Positions 1 to 7,014 of a stretch of DNA of 64,000 nucleotides are shown here, in pieces (position 1 is the stretch's first letter; each line of letters opens with the position of its first letter). The stretch is from assembly GCA_021850545.1 (NCBI GenBank), contig JAJZLU010000040.1, positions 14,156 through 78,155 on the forward strand, read 5' to 3'. Under the pieces are notes generated by a model. It had not been told where the DNA came from. It did not search any database and was given only the letters and a program-made list of their open reading frames with translations. The translations under genes were made by a program, and so were the position numbers. Source of the DNA: Thermoplasmata archaeon (lineage in GTDB: Archaea > Thermoplasmatota > Thermoplasmata > Thermoplasmatales > Thermoplasmataceae).

Positions 1-25
1 AGTTCTTTGCAACGTTAAAGCGAAC

Positions 26-100
26 GGGCCCGTGGCCTAGTCTGGATAAGGCACCGTCCTTCTAAGTCGGTGATCGTGGGTCCGAATCCCACCGGGCCCG
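26..100 (+). tRNA. tRNA-Arg (anticodon TCT)
   Basis: A full cloverleaf can be folded. The 7-bp acceptor stem is GGGCCCG/CGGGCCC with discriminator G, the D-stem is GCCT/AGGC, the anticodon loop is CTTCTAA, and the T-arm is GTGGG-TCCGAAT-CCCAC. The anticodon TCT reads AGA codons. The anticodon stem has one U-U mismatch. No intron and no encoded CCA are seen. The 3' end of this gene is repeated at 4629-4648, so it appears to have served as the attachment site of the degraded element that follows it. Confidence 0.95.
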
Positions 101-101
101 T
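82..101 (+). repeat. attL-like direct repeat (tRNA-Arg 3' end)
   Basis: The 20 bases CCGAATCCCACCGGGCCCGT at the end of the tRNA (T-arm 3' half, acceptor, discriminator and one flanking base) recur at 4629-4648 in the same orientation with one mismatch. Tyrosine recombinases of archaeal elements commonly use tRNA 3' ends as att sites, and integrase relics lie just inside both copies. I infer that this is the left boundary of an integrated element. Confidence 0.75.
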
Positions 102-154
102 TCCCTATAGGGTACGGAAAATATATTAATTGTATCTATATCGTTTTTGATATC

Positions 155-484
155 ATGGGAAAAGAGAAGTACCCCGAACTCCGAAGGAGCAAGGAGGTAA
201 TGCGCTGGTATCAGGATGTTTGTCGGGGTTCCGCGACAACAGGGGATGTTTATCTGAGGCGGTTGGGATTCTTCTGCCAAAAGGTTGGCAAGGATCCCTT
301 GCAGTTAACCAAAATGAAGGATATGCCACTTGTTAATCTCATCACAGACTTTGTCACTCAAATGGAGAGGGCTAACAAGGCATGTGGTTATATCAACAGC
401 AATGTCAAGGCCATAAAGTCATGGCAAAAGCGTTCAATGAAAGCGTTGAAGCATCGGAGCCAACCTCAATTTTCTCTATATTGA
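155..484 (+). pseudogene. tyrosine recombinase (integrase) N-terminal relic, left end
   Basis: The reading frame encodes about 90 residues resembling the SAM-like core-binding N-terminal domain of archaeal tyrosine recombinases, including VYLRRLGFFCQ and a later VKAIKSW. It then loses the family pattern: the expected continuation after KSW (AFNESVEAS) lies in the next frame, so a frameshift is likely near position 423. No catalytic domain (R...HxxR...Y) follows. It starts 54 nt beyond the tRNA-Arg end, where an element's integrase is expected. The same N-terminal motifs appear in a second, inverted relic at 4240-4571. It is non-functional as an integrase. Assignment as an integrase is by motif pattern only. 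Confidence 0.6.
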
Positions 485-707
485 TGTTCTCGGGAATGTC
501 CACTTCAAAATCTGCCTTGAACGGTTTCCCGCATATGGGACGTCTGACTATTCTTGGTAATATTCGCGGTATTTCTCTCGGCGAGGTGATACCGTAAACG
601 GTGACATCATATCCACATCTGGCCACGTACTTATGGGTCATATTGTCGTACGGGCATTCATACTTGAGCTCTTTCGACCACTCCTTTGTGGCCGTTTTCT
701 TGTCCAT
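405..707 (-). CDS. hypothetical small protein, possible zinc binding
   Basis: This ORF of 100 codons starts at ATG and has a TATA-like CTTAAG stretch about 30 nt upstream. The N-terminal two thirds contains scattered cysteines (ECPYD, ARCGYD, RPICGKPF) that could form a metal site, though not a clean zinc ribbon. The last 20-25 residues are antisense to the integrase relic, so the native C-terminus was probably lost when the two sequences were joined. I do not recognise the family. It lies inside the degraded tRNA-Arg element and may itself be a remnant. Confidence 0.35.
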   Translation of the reverse strand: MDKKTATKEWSKELKYECPYDNMTHKYVARCGYDVTVYGITSPREIPRILPRIVRRPICGKPFKADFEVDIPENINIEKIEVGSDASTLSLNAFAMTLWP

Positions 708-888
708 AATTAAACACTAATTGTCCGCACTTAAGCCGACCCCCTTACTTCTCATATCCTTCCAATCAACTTCATTCCTCTACTCAGCGAAAAACAGGTT
801 ACGATCCTGGCAAAGTATCTCCAGATCTTCACAGGAACTGCAATTAACATTAACTGACAATCAGATTAGAATAGTTTTTAAAAACAAA

Positions 889-899
889 TTTTTATAAAG
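889..899 (+). promoter_or_regulatory. TATA box of the zinc-ribbon/LURP-one gene
   Basis: TTTTTATAAAG is centred about 26 nt upstream of the ATG at 920 and no ribosome binding site lies between them. This suggests a leaderless transcript and favours ATG 920 over the TTG at 905 used by the ORF track. Confidence 0.55.
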
Positions 900-919
900 A
901 TAAATTGTTTATTCCCTTT

Positions 920-1576
920 ATGAATTGCCCAACGTGCATGAAACCGGTTTCTGAAAGCGACGTCTTCTGCCAGAACTGTGGCACAAGACTGAAAGATGAC
1001 ACACAGACACAAACACAGGCATCTGGAGTCCAGGGTACAACAACGGACCTGAACTCCCTGAATCAGCTGCTCCTGACACATTCCAAGTTAGGTGCATTAA
1101 TGAATTTCACATTTTCCGACACCAGTGGAAACGTTGTTGCCACGACACAGGGACAGTTGAGCATACCCATAAAGTATACGGTTTTAGATTCGGTAAATCA
1201 ACCATTATTCGGAATAGGAGGACAGAGAGGAAGAGGGCTCATGTTCTACCACACCGTGGTTGATCAACAGGGCAATACGCTCGCGACAATAAAGCCGAAG
1301 TCAGGGTTTGGAAAGAAATACACGGTAGAGATAGGCGGAATGGAGCCACTCCTGTTGAAGAGTGACCTCAAGGGGCTCAATTATGAACTCCTCCTCAATG
1401 ATCAGTCGCCGGTTGCCCAGGCACACAGGCACATGATGGCAATGGTTACGGAGAGGACGGAAATAGAGATCACCGAAGGAACCCATGTAGATCGCAGGAT
1501 AGCGCTTGCATCCATGCTTCTTGTAGACGCATCCACCATCGGTTCGGGATTCATGTTCCAGTCATCAGGGATATGA
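920..1576 (+). CDS. zinc-ribbon protein with LURP-one/scramblase-like domain
   Basis: The 218-residue product opens with a zinc-ribbon pair (Cys3, Cys6, Cys17, Cys20, the last two in FCQNCG). A polar linker of about 25 residues follows, then a beta-rich domain of about 150 residues. Its pattern of short repeats (DTSGNVVATTQG, GLMFYHTVVDQQGN, TEIEITEG...LLVDAS) fits the LURP-one-related/tubby-like scramblase fold (PF04525). Family members are linked to phospholipid or membrane association, but no archaeal function is established. No membrane segment is evident. The start at ATG 920 is set by the TATA box. It is the only gene in the tRNA-Arg element that looks fully intact. Domain assignment is by eye. 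Confidence 0.65.
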   Translation: MNCPTCMKPVSESDVFCQNCGTRLKDDTQTQTQASGVQGTTTDLNSLNQLLLTHSKLGALMNFTFSDTSGNVVATTQGQLSIPIKYTVLDSVNQPLFGIGGQRGRGLMFYHTVVDQQGNTLATIKPKSGFGKKYTVEIGGMEPLLLKSDLKGLNYELLLNDQSPVAQAHRHMMAMVTERTEIEITEGTHVDRRIALASMLLVDASTIGSGFMFQSSGI

Positions 1577-1595
1577 AATTACTTTAATGAATCCC

Positions 1596-1617
1596 AAATC
1601 CCTCATCTGAGGGATTT
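1596..1617. terminator. perfect 10-bp inverted repeat with 2-nt loop
   Basis: AAATCCCTCA and TGAGGGATTT are separated by only TC, between the stop of the LURP-one-like gene and the ATG at 1621. It could end the upstream transcript. Because it sits directly before the RraA remnant's start codon, it could equally be an operator. No T-tract follows on the plus strand. Confidence 0.35.
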
Positions 1618-2293
1618 CAGATGGAAAATACGGATTTCAGCCAGGAGAATCTTGCCTCGAGCGAGGTTTCAGATGCACTGTTCAAGATGGGCATAAAAGG
1701 GGCAATTGATGGAATACATGAGACATACAGATCCCGGCCGGTAGCGGGACGGGCTCTTCCAGTACACCTCTGCAGGAAGCCTTCCTGGAGCCCAAGCAGT
1801 AAGACGAATTCACCTCCACCAACACCAAGGAAGGCTGCACCCGTAGAACTCCCAAACCGTCTCCTTGTCAATGATAGTATGAGAGTCAGAGTGGCAAATC
1901 CAGCTAACAGTTCGTAAAGGTTGGGCATATCCTGATTGAACCAGGTAGAGTAAGCGAAAACAAATGAAACGAGGAACATAAGGCCGTCATTCTAGTGGCA
2001 GGGGACCTGTGTGTCCTTAGATTGACAATTGTACTGGAAAGCATGAACATGGGGAGCAAGACATATGAGAATGCCAGGAAGGTCACAGCAAAAACCGCTA
2101 AACTCATATAGTTTCTTTGAAAAAGCATCTGGTGAAAAGTGTTGAATCGCAATGGGGTGGGGCCTGAAAATAAGCCGTTAGGAAATACGGTGTAGTAGAT
2201 GAAGATAATTACAAGTGAAAAAAAGTATGAATCTACTGTCAGTGCTAAACTGATGTAGCTCAGCGAAATCTCTGCCTTACGAGGTCTTGCCAT
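1617..2293 (-). pseudogene. integral membrane protein, frameshifted and 3' truncated
   Basis: Two minus-strand frames together make one membrane protein. The first (from ATG 2293) has hydrophobic segments near residues 12-35 and 60-85. The second, beginning near 1979, continues with VSFVFAYSTWF and LLAGFATLTLIL. They lie in different frames, so a one-base frameshift near 1980-1990 is needed to join them. The 3' end runs into RraA-like sequence on the opposite strand near 1780, so the C-terminus is lost. It starts 9 nt after the kinase gene ends, so the two were probably co-transcribed. I do not recognise the family. Confidence 0.5.
1621..1770 (+). pseudogene. RraA-like family protein, N-terminal fragment
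   Basis: The first 50 or so codons match the N-terminus of the RraA/4-hydroxy-4-methyl-2-oxoglutarate aldolase-like family (EVSDALFKMGIKGAIDGI, then a VAGRA turn). Homology stops abruptly near 1765-1790. The rest of the open frame, to 1917, is simply antisense to a broken membrane-protein gene, giving a low-complexity Ser/Pro-rich tail. Intact relatives are around 200 residues, so only about a quarter remains. The gene is disabled by a deletion or recombination joint. Family call is moderately confident. Confidence 0.5.
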
Positions 2294-2302
2294 AGTTTAA
2301 AA

Positions 2303-3979
2303 TTACCTCTCCAGGCACGAAATGAAACTTTCAATTTTCGAATTAACCTGTGTGGGATCAAGATTGAAGTGAACGACGGCTGTAAGGTTTGGCAATAGCT
2401 CATTTTCGAGGTGCTTAATGCAGTTGGGTTTCTTTTCCTTCAAATACTCGAAATTGTCTGTAAGCCAACCCAGAACAGTGTTGTAGTTCTTGGAACGGTA
2501 CAGTGTTCTCAGGTTATCAACAGCATACGACAGTGATCTTGTTACCTGGGGGTCTACCTTTCCTGTAGACCCATCAGTGCTTCCGCCCCGGGGTTCCAAG
2601 CGGTTGTTGTCTCCTGCTGCAACTTTGATGCTTATATTTATGTCCTGCTTTTCCTTTTCCTTATTACCATCTGATATCATCTTTCTTGCCTCTTCACCGG
2701 CAGTATCTTGGTTCCCCTCATACACTTCCCTGTCAGGATGTTCATCCAGTGTTGGAGGTACAATTTCCGGAACTATATCTTCAGTTGAAGCAACTTTGGA
2801 ACTGAATCCAAGCACCTTGCTGATTTCATTTCGCAGTTCACTTGCGCTGGAGTATCTGTCATTAGGATGTTTTTTCAGGCACTTGAGTGCAATAAGATCT
2901 ATGTCTTTCAATGAAGAAACGTGAGATGAAGGTGGGTTGGGTTCCTGTGTTAAAAGCCCTTCCACAAATCTGTCAGGTGAATCGTAATCAAGATTGAGGG
3001 GCAATTTTCCGGTTAGCGTCACATACATTATGGCCTCCATCTGATAGAGGTCTGTAGCTTTTGAAGGTGGGCCGAAATCGGTAACTACCTGTCCAGGGGC
3101 CGAATATGCAAGGGTGTAGCCAAGATTTCGGTCATTTTCAGACCTTCTGTCAGAATAGAATTTTGAAGGCCCCTATTCACTTAGCTTGGGAATTCCACTG
3201 CCCGTCAAGAGTATATTTGCAGGCTTAAGGTCTAGGTGGATAATATTCTGTTTGTGTGCAAACTCCAGGCCTTCGAGCAACCGGTAGATCAGGAACAATG
3301 CCTCTCTCTTTTTCAGCGGGAAGTTCTTGTCAGAGAGAGTTCCACCATCGATATACTCCATCTCCAGATATAGAACGGAATCTGGCTTTGGTTAAATGTT
3401 GGCATCACGGAATTCTACAATATTTGTATGACGTAGATACTTCCAAGTCACTACCTCATTGAGAAAAGAATGTCCTTCATATTCATTTTCATTATCTATG
3501 ATCTTAATCACAGACTTCTGCCCAGATTTGTTGTTAATGACACGGTAAACCTTCCTAAATCCGACTTCTCCAATTTTTCCGTCATAGGAATATTTTTCCC
3601 TCAGTGATGTTGGGAACCCAAAGTCCCTTTCTTTGGTATTCACAGGATTCCATACTATAGTTGTGACATTAGGGGTGATTTCCTTCTTGTATTTGTTCGC
3701 CAGGTCTATATAATTTTGGCTGTACGGTTCTCCCTTAACTCTCCTGCAAATGTCTAGGGTTCCTAATTTGTAAAGAGTGCTAACCAGCAACTGGACCCTA
3801 CCTTTGTAATCAAGATATGAACTCATGAGGTCCTTCAGATTGTTTGAAATTTCTCTTACGGTTGTTTCCTGCAGTGGATCCTTTCTAGCCTATTTCCTTA
3901 ATTCCCTTACATCCTGCCCAATAAGGTATATTAGGTTAGTTTTCTCCTGATCAAATGCGATCTTAGGCCCAATTATCAC
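2303..3979 (-). pseudogene. Ser/Thr protein kinase gene with three in-frame stops
   Basis: One continuous frame of about 558 codons from GTG 3979 encodes a Hanks-type kinase. Visible are a glycine-loop region (GKIGEVGFRKVYRV), the Lys of subdomain II (VIKII), the catalytic loop HLDLKPANILL and the subdomain IX-XI regions, then a charged non-membrane C-terminal extension. Three stops interrupt it: TAG at 3890-3892, TAA at 3392-3394 and TAG at 3173-3175. No frameshift is needed to join the parts. The last stop falls in the DFG motif (seen as E-stop-G), and the glycine loop is degenerate, so even readthrough would give a doubtful kinase. A TATA-like stretch lies upstream of 3986. Its likely partner is the adjacent broken membrane gene. 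Confidence 0.8.
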
Positions 3980-4239
3980 CTGTCATTCATTAAAGAATAT
4001 ATAGAATTTAAATTTTGGTCTTGTTTTATATATTTTCATGAAACTATGTGCGTCACTAATTCTCAAGTATACGTTGGGTGATGAAAACGCTGCTTTAGCA
4101 ATAAATAATTAAACCATTGTAAAAAAGGATGCTCATTTTAGAATAAGCATATCATACGATGATGGATTGACTCAAATTAAGATATCCTGTTTTATGTAAC
4201 AGATTGAAAAATAACGAATTTTTATGCATCAGAGATTCA

Positions 4240-4571
4240 AGAATGCCCCAGTAAACTTCTTTATCACATGATTTTCCCTGGTACTTTAATCCCATTGAAA
4301 GCAAACCGTGATTTAATGGATTTGATAATTGAGCCTCTATAGCCTCCAGAGTGTCCCTTATGCTAATGAAGGGATGCATTGGCACCAGCATTTGCCAACT
4401 GCATTCAATTCAAATTCAGCAAGTCTATGGGATTTTCCAAGTGATTTTGCAGAACAAGCCAAGCCTTCTCAAATAGACCTGTCCGGTGGTAATTGAAACT
4501 CTGGAAACAATATCATACTAACACCTTATTTCTGGATTTCTCCATAAGTCCCCATATTTCTCTTTTGCCAT
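4240..4571 (-). pseudogene. tyrosine recombinase (integrase) N-terminal relic, right end
   Basis: Reading the minus strand from ATG 4571 gives a start like that of the left relic (AKEKYGDL versus GKEKYPEL), a premature stop, then TTGQVYLRRLGLFC in the same frame. After a frame change comes KSLGKSHRLAEFELNA, and after another, SIIKSIKSRFAFNGIKVPGK. Together these follow the order of an archaeal integrase core-binding domain, but in at least three frames with stops. No catalytic domain is seen. The relic faces inward from the right att-like repeat, starting 58 nt from it. The 79-residue ORF at 4152-4391 is an out-of-frame product of this relic. Confidence 0.6.
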
Positions 4572-4628
4572 GCTAGTCAATATTTATAATGCAGATGCGA
4601 TAATAAAGCTTTTCAAACGCTGTTATGC

Positions 4629-4648
4629 CCGAATCACACCGGGCCCGT
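4629..4648 (+). repeat. attR-like direct repeat of the tRNA-Arg 3' end
   Basis: CCGAATCACACCGGGCCCGT matches 19 of 20 bases of 82-101 in the same orientation. It is not part of a tRNA here: the preceding bases do not form a D-arm or anticodon arm. It matches tRNA-Arg(TCT) better than tRNA-Arg(TCG) at 11572. It is the expected right boundary of an element inserted at the tRNA-Arg(TCT) 3' end. Confidence 0.75.
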
Positions 4649-4925
4649 ATCAATTTTAACACTGGACAGTTTCATATTTATAATCAATGGATGAAAATTA
4701 GGAGGAAGGAGACAGAACTTCTAGTCAATCTTGTAGCTTCAGTTGTGAAGACATCCATCAAAGGTCTACCTTTCAAGACTCAGGAGTTGAAGTGACCTTG
4801 CTCTGGGGTTCTGTTGAACAAGCGATCTTCTTCTAACCGACAGGAGAAAAATTTAATATCATTTTTTTGACTAATTGTTAAGGAACAGAAATTTGGAACA
4901 TAAGATTTGGAATAGTATAAAGTGC
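4649..4925. other. intergenic sequence beyond the att-like repeat
   Basis: No convincing gene is present. A 34-codon frame from ATG 4691 to 4795 has a TATA-like stretch just upstream and an amphipathic charged start, but it resembles nothing I know and could be a fragment. The rest is AT-rich and probably holds the promoter of the small membrane ORF at 4926. Confidence 0.4.
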
Positions 4926-5126
4926 ATGAGCAAGCGGAAATTAGTTCTATTAACAGGCGCTATGCTTGCTGTACTATTCTTTGCACCCATATACTCTGCT
5001 GTTCTGCCATCAGCCGCATATGTAACATCCATAAATGGACTTGCCTCACTTTCATTCATTCTATCAAAACAGGGCTTTATCATAATGGGCACTCACTTAT
5101 ATTGGGGAGTCCCACCTTTTGCGTAA
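4926..5126 (+). CDS. hypothetical small membrane protein
   Basis: From ATG 4926 the frame gives 66 residues. A basic start (MSKRK) leads into a hydrophobic helix (residues 5-25), and a second hydrophobic stretch lies around 30-55. The ORF track begins 17 codons earlier at TTG 4875; I prefer the ATG because the helix then has the usual positively charged N-terminus. No family is recognised. It is isolated, just outside the right att-like repeat. It could be a real small membrane protein or chance. Confidence 0.35.
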   Translation: MSKRKLVLLTGAMLAVLFFAPIYSAVLPSAAYVTSINGLASLSFILSKQGFIIMGTHLYWGVPPFA

Positions 5127-5243
5127 ATCCATATTCTTTAAAATGACTTTTTACCTGCATTTATTCTGCAACTCCCGGCAATTATGTCCCTTAGGATACA
5201 AGTATATATTTTGTGACAAATTGAAATTTATAAGGGGAATGAG

Positions 5244-5840
5244 GTGACTGCTTATTCAGACGCTAGAATCTATGGTGGAATTGGTTCAATATTGGTTATT
5301 CTAACAGTTGCACCAACAATTGGGTGGGTTCTAGGAATTGCGGGTTTCGTCCTTTTACTTATGGCCATAGATCGGCTTTCGACAGAACTGGGTGACCGAC
5401 ATATATTCACCAACGCCATACTGTCAGTGGTTTTTGCAATCATCGCTGTGGCAGTGTCAGCATTTTTCGTGATTGCGTTAGTTTTGCATTACGTTGGTGT
5501 GAACTACCCATATGGTTTTCCGAATATGATGGGTCCATACCAGAACCTTGGGGCAGTAAACTGGTCTGCGGTGGTAATCACCTTAATCCCCGCCTTACTT
5601 GCAACTTGGGTCCTCCTGGTATTTTCTGGCTACTTCATACGGCTAAGCTATGGAGCTATATCTCAGAGGCTGAATATTCCACTGTTTGAAACAGGCGCTC
5701 TGTTCTACTTCATAGGCGCAATTACTGTGGTAATCATGATAGGGTTCCTGTTGCTCCTTGTTGCCCAGATAATTATTGCAATCGCCTTTTTCTCAATTCC
5801 TGACAACCTCGCAGCCAGAAAAGGTGCAAGCCAGACATGA
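5244..5840 (+). CDS. DUF996 family integral membrane protein
   Basis: The 198-residue product has about four to five hydrophobic helices and the archaeal DUF996 look: an N-terminal RIYGGIGSILVIL helix, a loop with DRLSTELGDRHIF, and a C-terminal helix ending in AFFSIPDNL. The function of DUF996 proteins is unknown. The start is GTG 5244, embedded in GAGGTG and preceded by AAGGGGAATGAG, which could act as a ribosome binding site. The ATG five bases upstream is out of frame. It is a single gene, convergent with the pilin at 5875. Confidence 0.65.
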   Translation: MTAYSDARIYGGIGSILVILTVAPTIGWVLGIAGFVLLLMAIDRLSTELGDRHIFTNAILSVVFAIIAVAVSAFFVIALVLHYVGVNYPYGFPNMMGPYQNLGAVNWSAVVITLIPALLATWVLLVFSGYFIRLSYGAISQRLNIPLFETGALFYFIGAITVVIMIGFLLLLVAQIIIAIAFFSIPDNLAARKGASQT

Positions 5841-5874
5841 ACACAGTTTCGCTCTGATAAGCAACTATGGAAAA

Positions 5875-6390
5875 TTATTGGAATGTGGTGCTCCCTATTG
5901 ACCCGCCAGTAAATGTGTCAACCAGCGCAATTCTGGTTATGTGGCTCTGCGAGTTGTGCAGGTACAGCTCCACAAAGCTTGTGCTCGTCAGGTACCCGGC
6001 ACTGCTTTGCAAGGAAACCGTGATATAATTGCTGTAATTGAAAGAATCAGCATTGGCATATACCTGCCCCAGGCCAATTTCATCCACGGTGTTGTTTGAT
6101 AGCGTAACTATGAGATCCACATCACTGACAGAAACGTTTCCATTTAAGGAATTTATGTAAATTGTGTAATTTCCATAATTCAGGCTACCGATGGGTTGGG
6201 TGTTGTAGACCACCTTAAGTGCCGCGGTTGGAGTGTTCGGCACCGGATTTGGAATATAATTCTCCAGCAGGGTGTAAGCGGTGGCAATCATGGTAACTGT
6301 GATTGCAACAAGAAGGACTGTTGCTATAATTGGGGAGACAGCCTTATCCTCCCGGCTCACTATTTTCCTCATATGCAGGGTTTTAAGCAC
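5875..6390 (-). CDS. archaeal type IV pilin N-terminal domain protein
   Basis: This 171-residue protein (165 if it starts at the second ATG, 6372) has the class III signal peptide seen in archaeal pilins. A charged leader (RKIVSREDKAVSP) runs straight into a hydrophobic helix, IIATVLLVAITVTMIATAYTL, matching the Pilin_N pattern (PF07790). The rest is a Ser/Thr/Asn-rich beta domain typical of secreted pilin heads. It would be processed by an EppA/FlaK-like peptidase and exported by a TadA/FlaI-type machine. The only such machine visible here is the operon at 35510-40179, which is not linked. A second, larger pilin-like protein is at 13816. Confidence 0.75.
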   Translation of the reverse strand: MLKTLHMRKIVSREDKAVSPIIATVLLVAITVTMIATAYTLLENYIPNPVPNTPTAALKVVYNTQPIGSLNYGNYTIYINSLNGNVSVSDVDLIVTLSNNTVDEIGLGQVYANADSFNYSNYITVSLQSSAGYLTSTSFVELYLHNSQSHITRIALVDTFTGGSIGSTTFQ

Positions 6391-6480
6391 ACATCAAGAT
6401 TTAAAATTTATTACAGGCAGATGAACATGCATAATTTCATACATAATGGCAGGGAGTCCGTAAAATATTGAAAATTCGCA

Positions 6481-6491
6481 TAATATTTTAA
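6481..6491 (+). promoter_or_regulatory. TATA box of the PEBP-family gene
   Basis: TAATATTTTAA is centred about 27 nt before ATG 6514 with no Shine-Dalgarno between, consistent with a leaderless transcript. Confidence 0.5.
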
Positions 6492-6513
6492 CGTCCTAGC
6501 CATATGTGTTTCA

Positions 6514-6984
6514 ATGACATTCAATATTGAGCTTCCATCTGCAAAGCATGGAGAGCGTCTCAGCCAGAAATACACATGTGACGGCCAGGATTACTCCCCG
6601 GAGATTGTATGGTCAGATCCACCCTCCTCTACCAAATCATATATTCTTATTATGGAAGACCCCGATGCCCCAAGAGGTACTTTTGTGCACTGGGTTTTAT
6701 ATAATATCAAGCCCGAGGTGAAGCAACTTCCAGAAAACCTGCCGAAGGAAAAGGTTACAAACGATGGAATGGCACAGGGAGTAAACAGTTTCAATAAAAT
6801 AGGCTACAACGGGCCATGCCCTCCAAGGAAGAACGTTCACAGGTACTTTTTCTACCTCTATGCTGTGCTGCAGGGGCCAGAGCTTGAACCAGGGCTAACC
6901 AAGAAAGACCTATTGAAGATCATAGAGGACAAGACAGTAAAGCAAGCTTCCATTATGGTAAAATATGGCCGTTCATACGAATGA
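6514..6984 (+). CDS. YbhB/YbcL family PEBP-like protein
   Basis: The 156-residue product is a full-length member of the phosphatidylethanolamine-binding/Raf-kinase-inhibitor-like family. It has the ligand-site signatures MEDPDAPRGTFVHWVLYNI (about residues 46-64) and GYNGPCPPRKNVHRYFFYLYAV (about 102-123). Bacterial and archaeal relatives are small cytosolic ligand-binding proteins whose exact role is not established. No signal peptide is present. It has its own promoter and lies 30 nt before pyrD, so some co-transcription with the pyr genes is possible but not required. Confidence 0.85.
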   Translation: MTFNIELPSAKHGERLSQKYTCDGQDYSPEIVWSDPPSSTKSYILIMEDPDAPRGTFVHWVLYNIKPEVKQLPENLPKEKVTNDGMAQGVNSFNKIGYNGPCPPRKNVHRYFFYLYAVLQGPELEPGLTKKDLLKIIEDKTVKQASIMVKYGRSYE

Positions 6985-7014
6985 ACCCCTCCAGATTAGA
7001 ACCCAGGAGAATAA

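Noticed and set aside
1621-1917. 98-residue plus-strand ORF as a complete protein
   Set aside because: Only the first 50 or so residues look like RraA; the rest is antisense to a membrane gene and is Ser/Pro-rich filler.
2490-2924. 144-residue plus-strand ORF
   Set aside because: Antisense shadow of the kinase C-terminal extension; no promoter or family.
2303-3979. pyrrolysine or selenocysteine recoding of the kinase stops
   Set aside because: The stops are TAG, TAA and TAG, no recoding machinery or structure is visible, and catalytic motifs are already degraded.
4152-4391. 79-residue minus-strand ORF as a gene
   Set aside because: It overlaps the right integrase relic in another frame; the integrase-like reading explains the sequence better and the ORF resembles nothing known.
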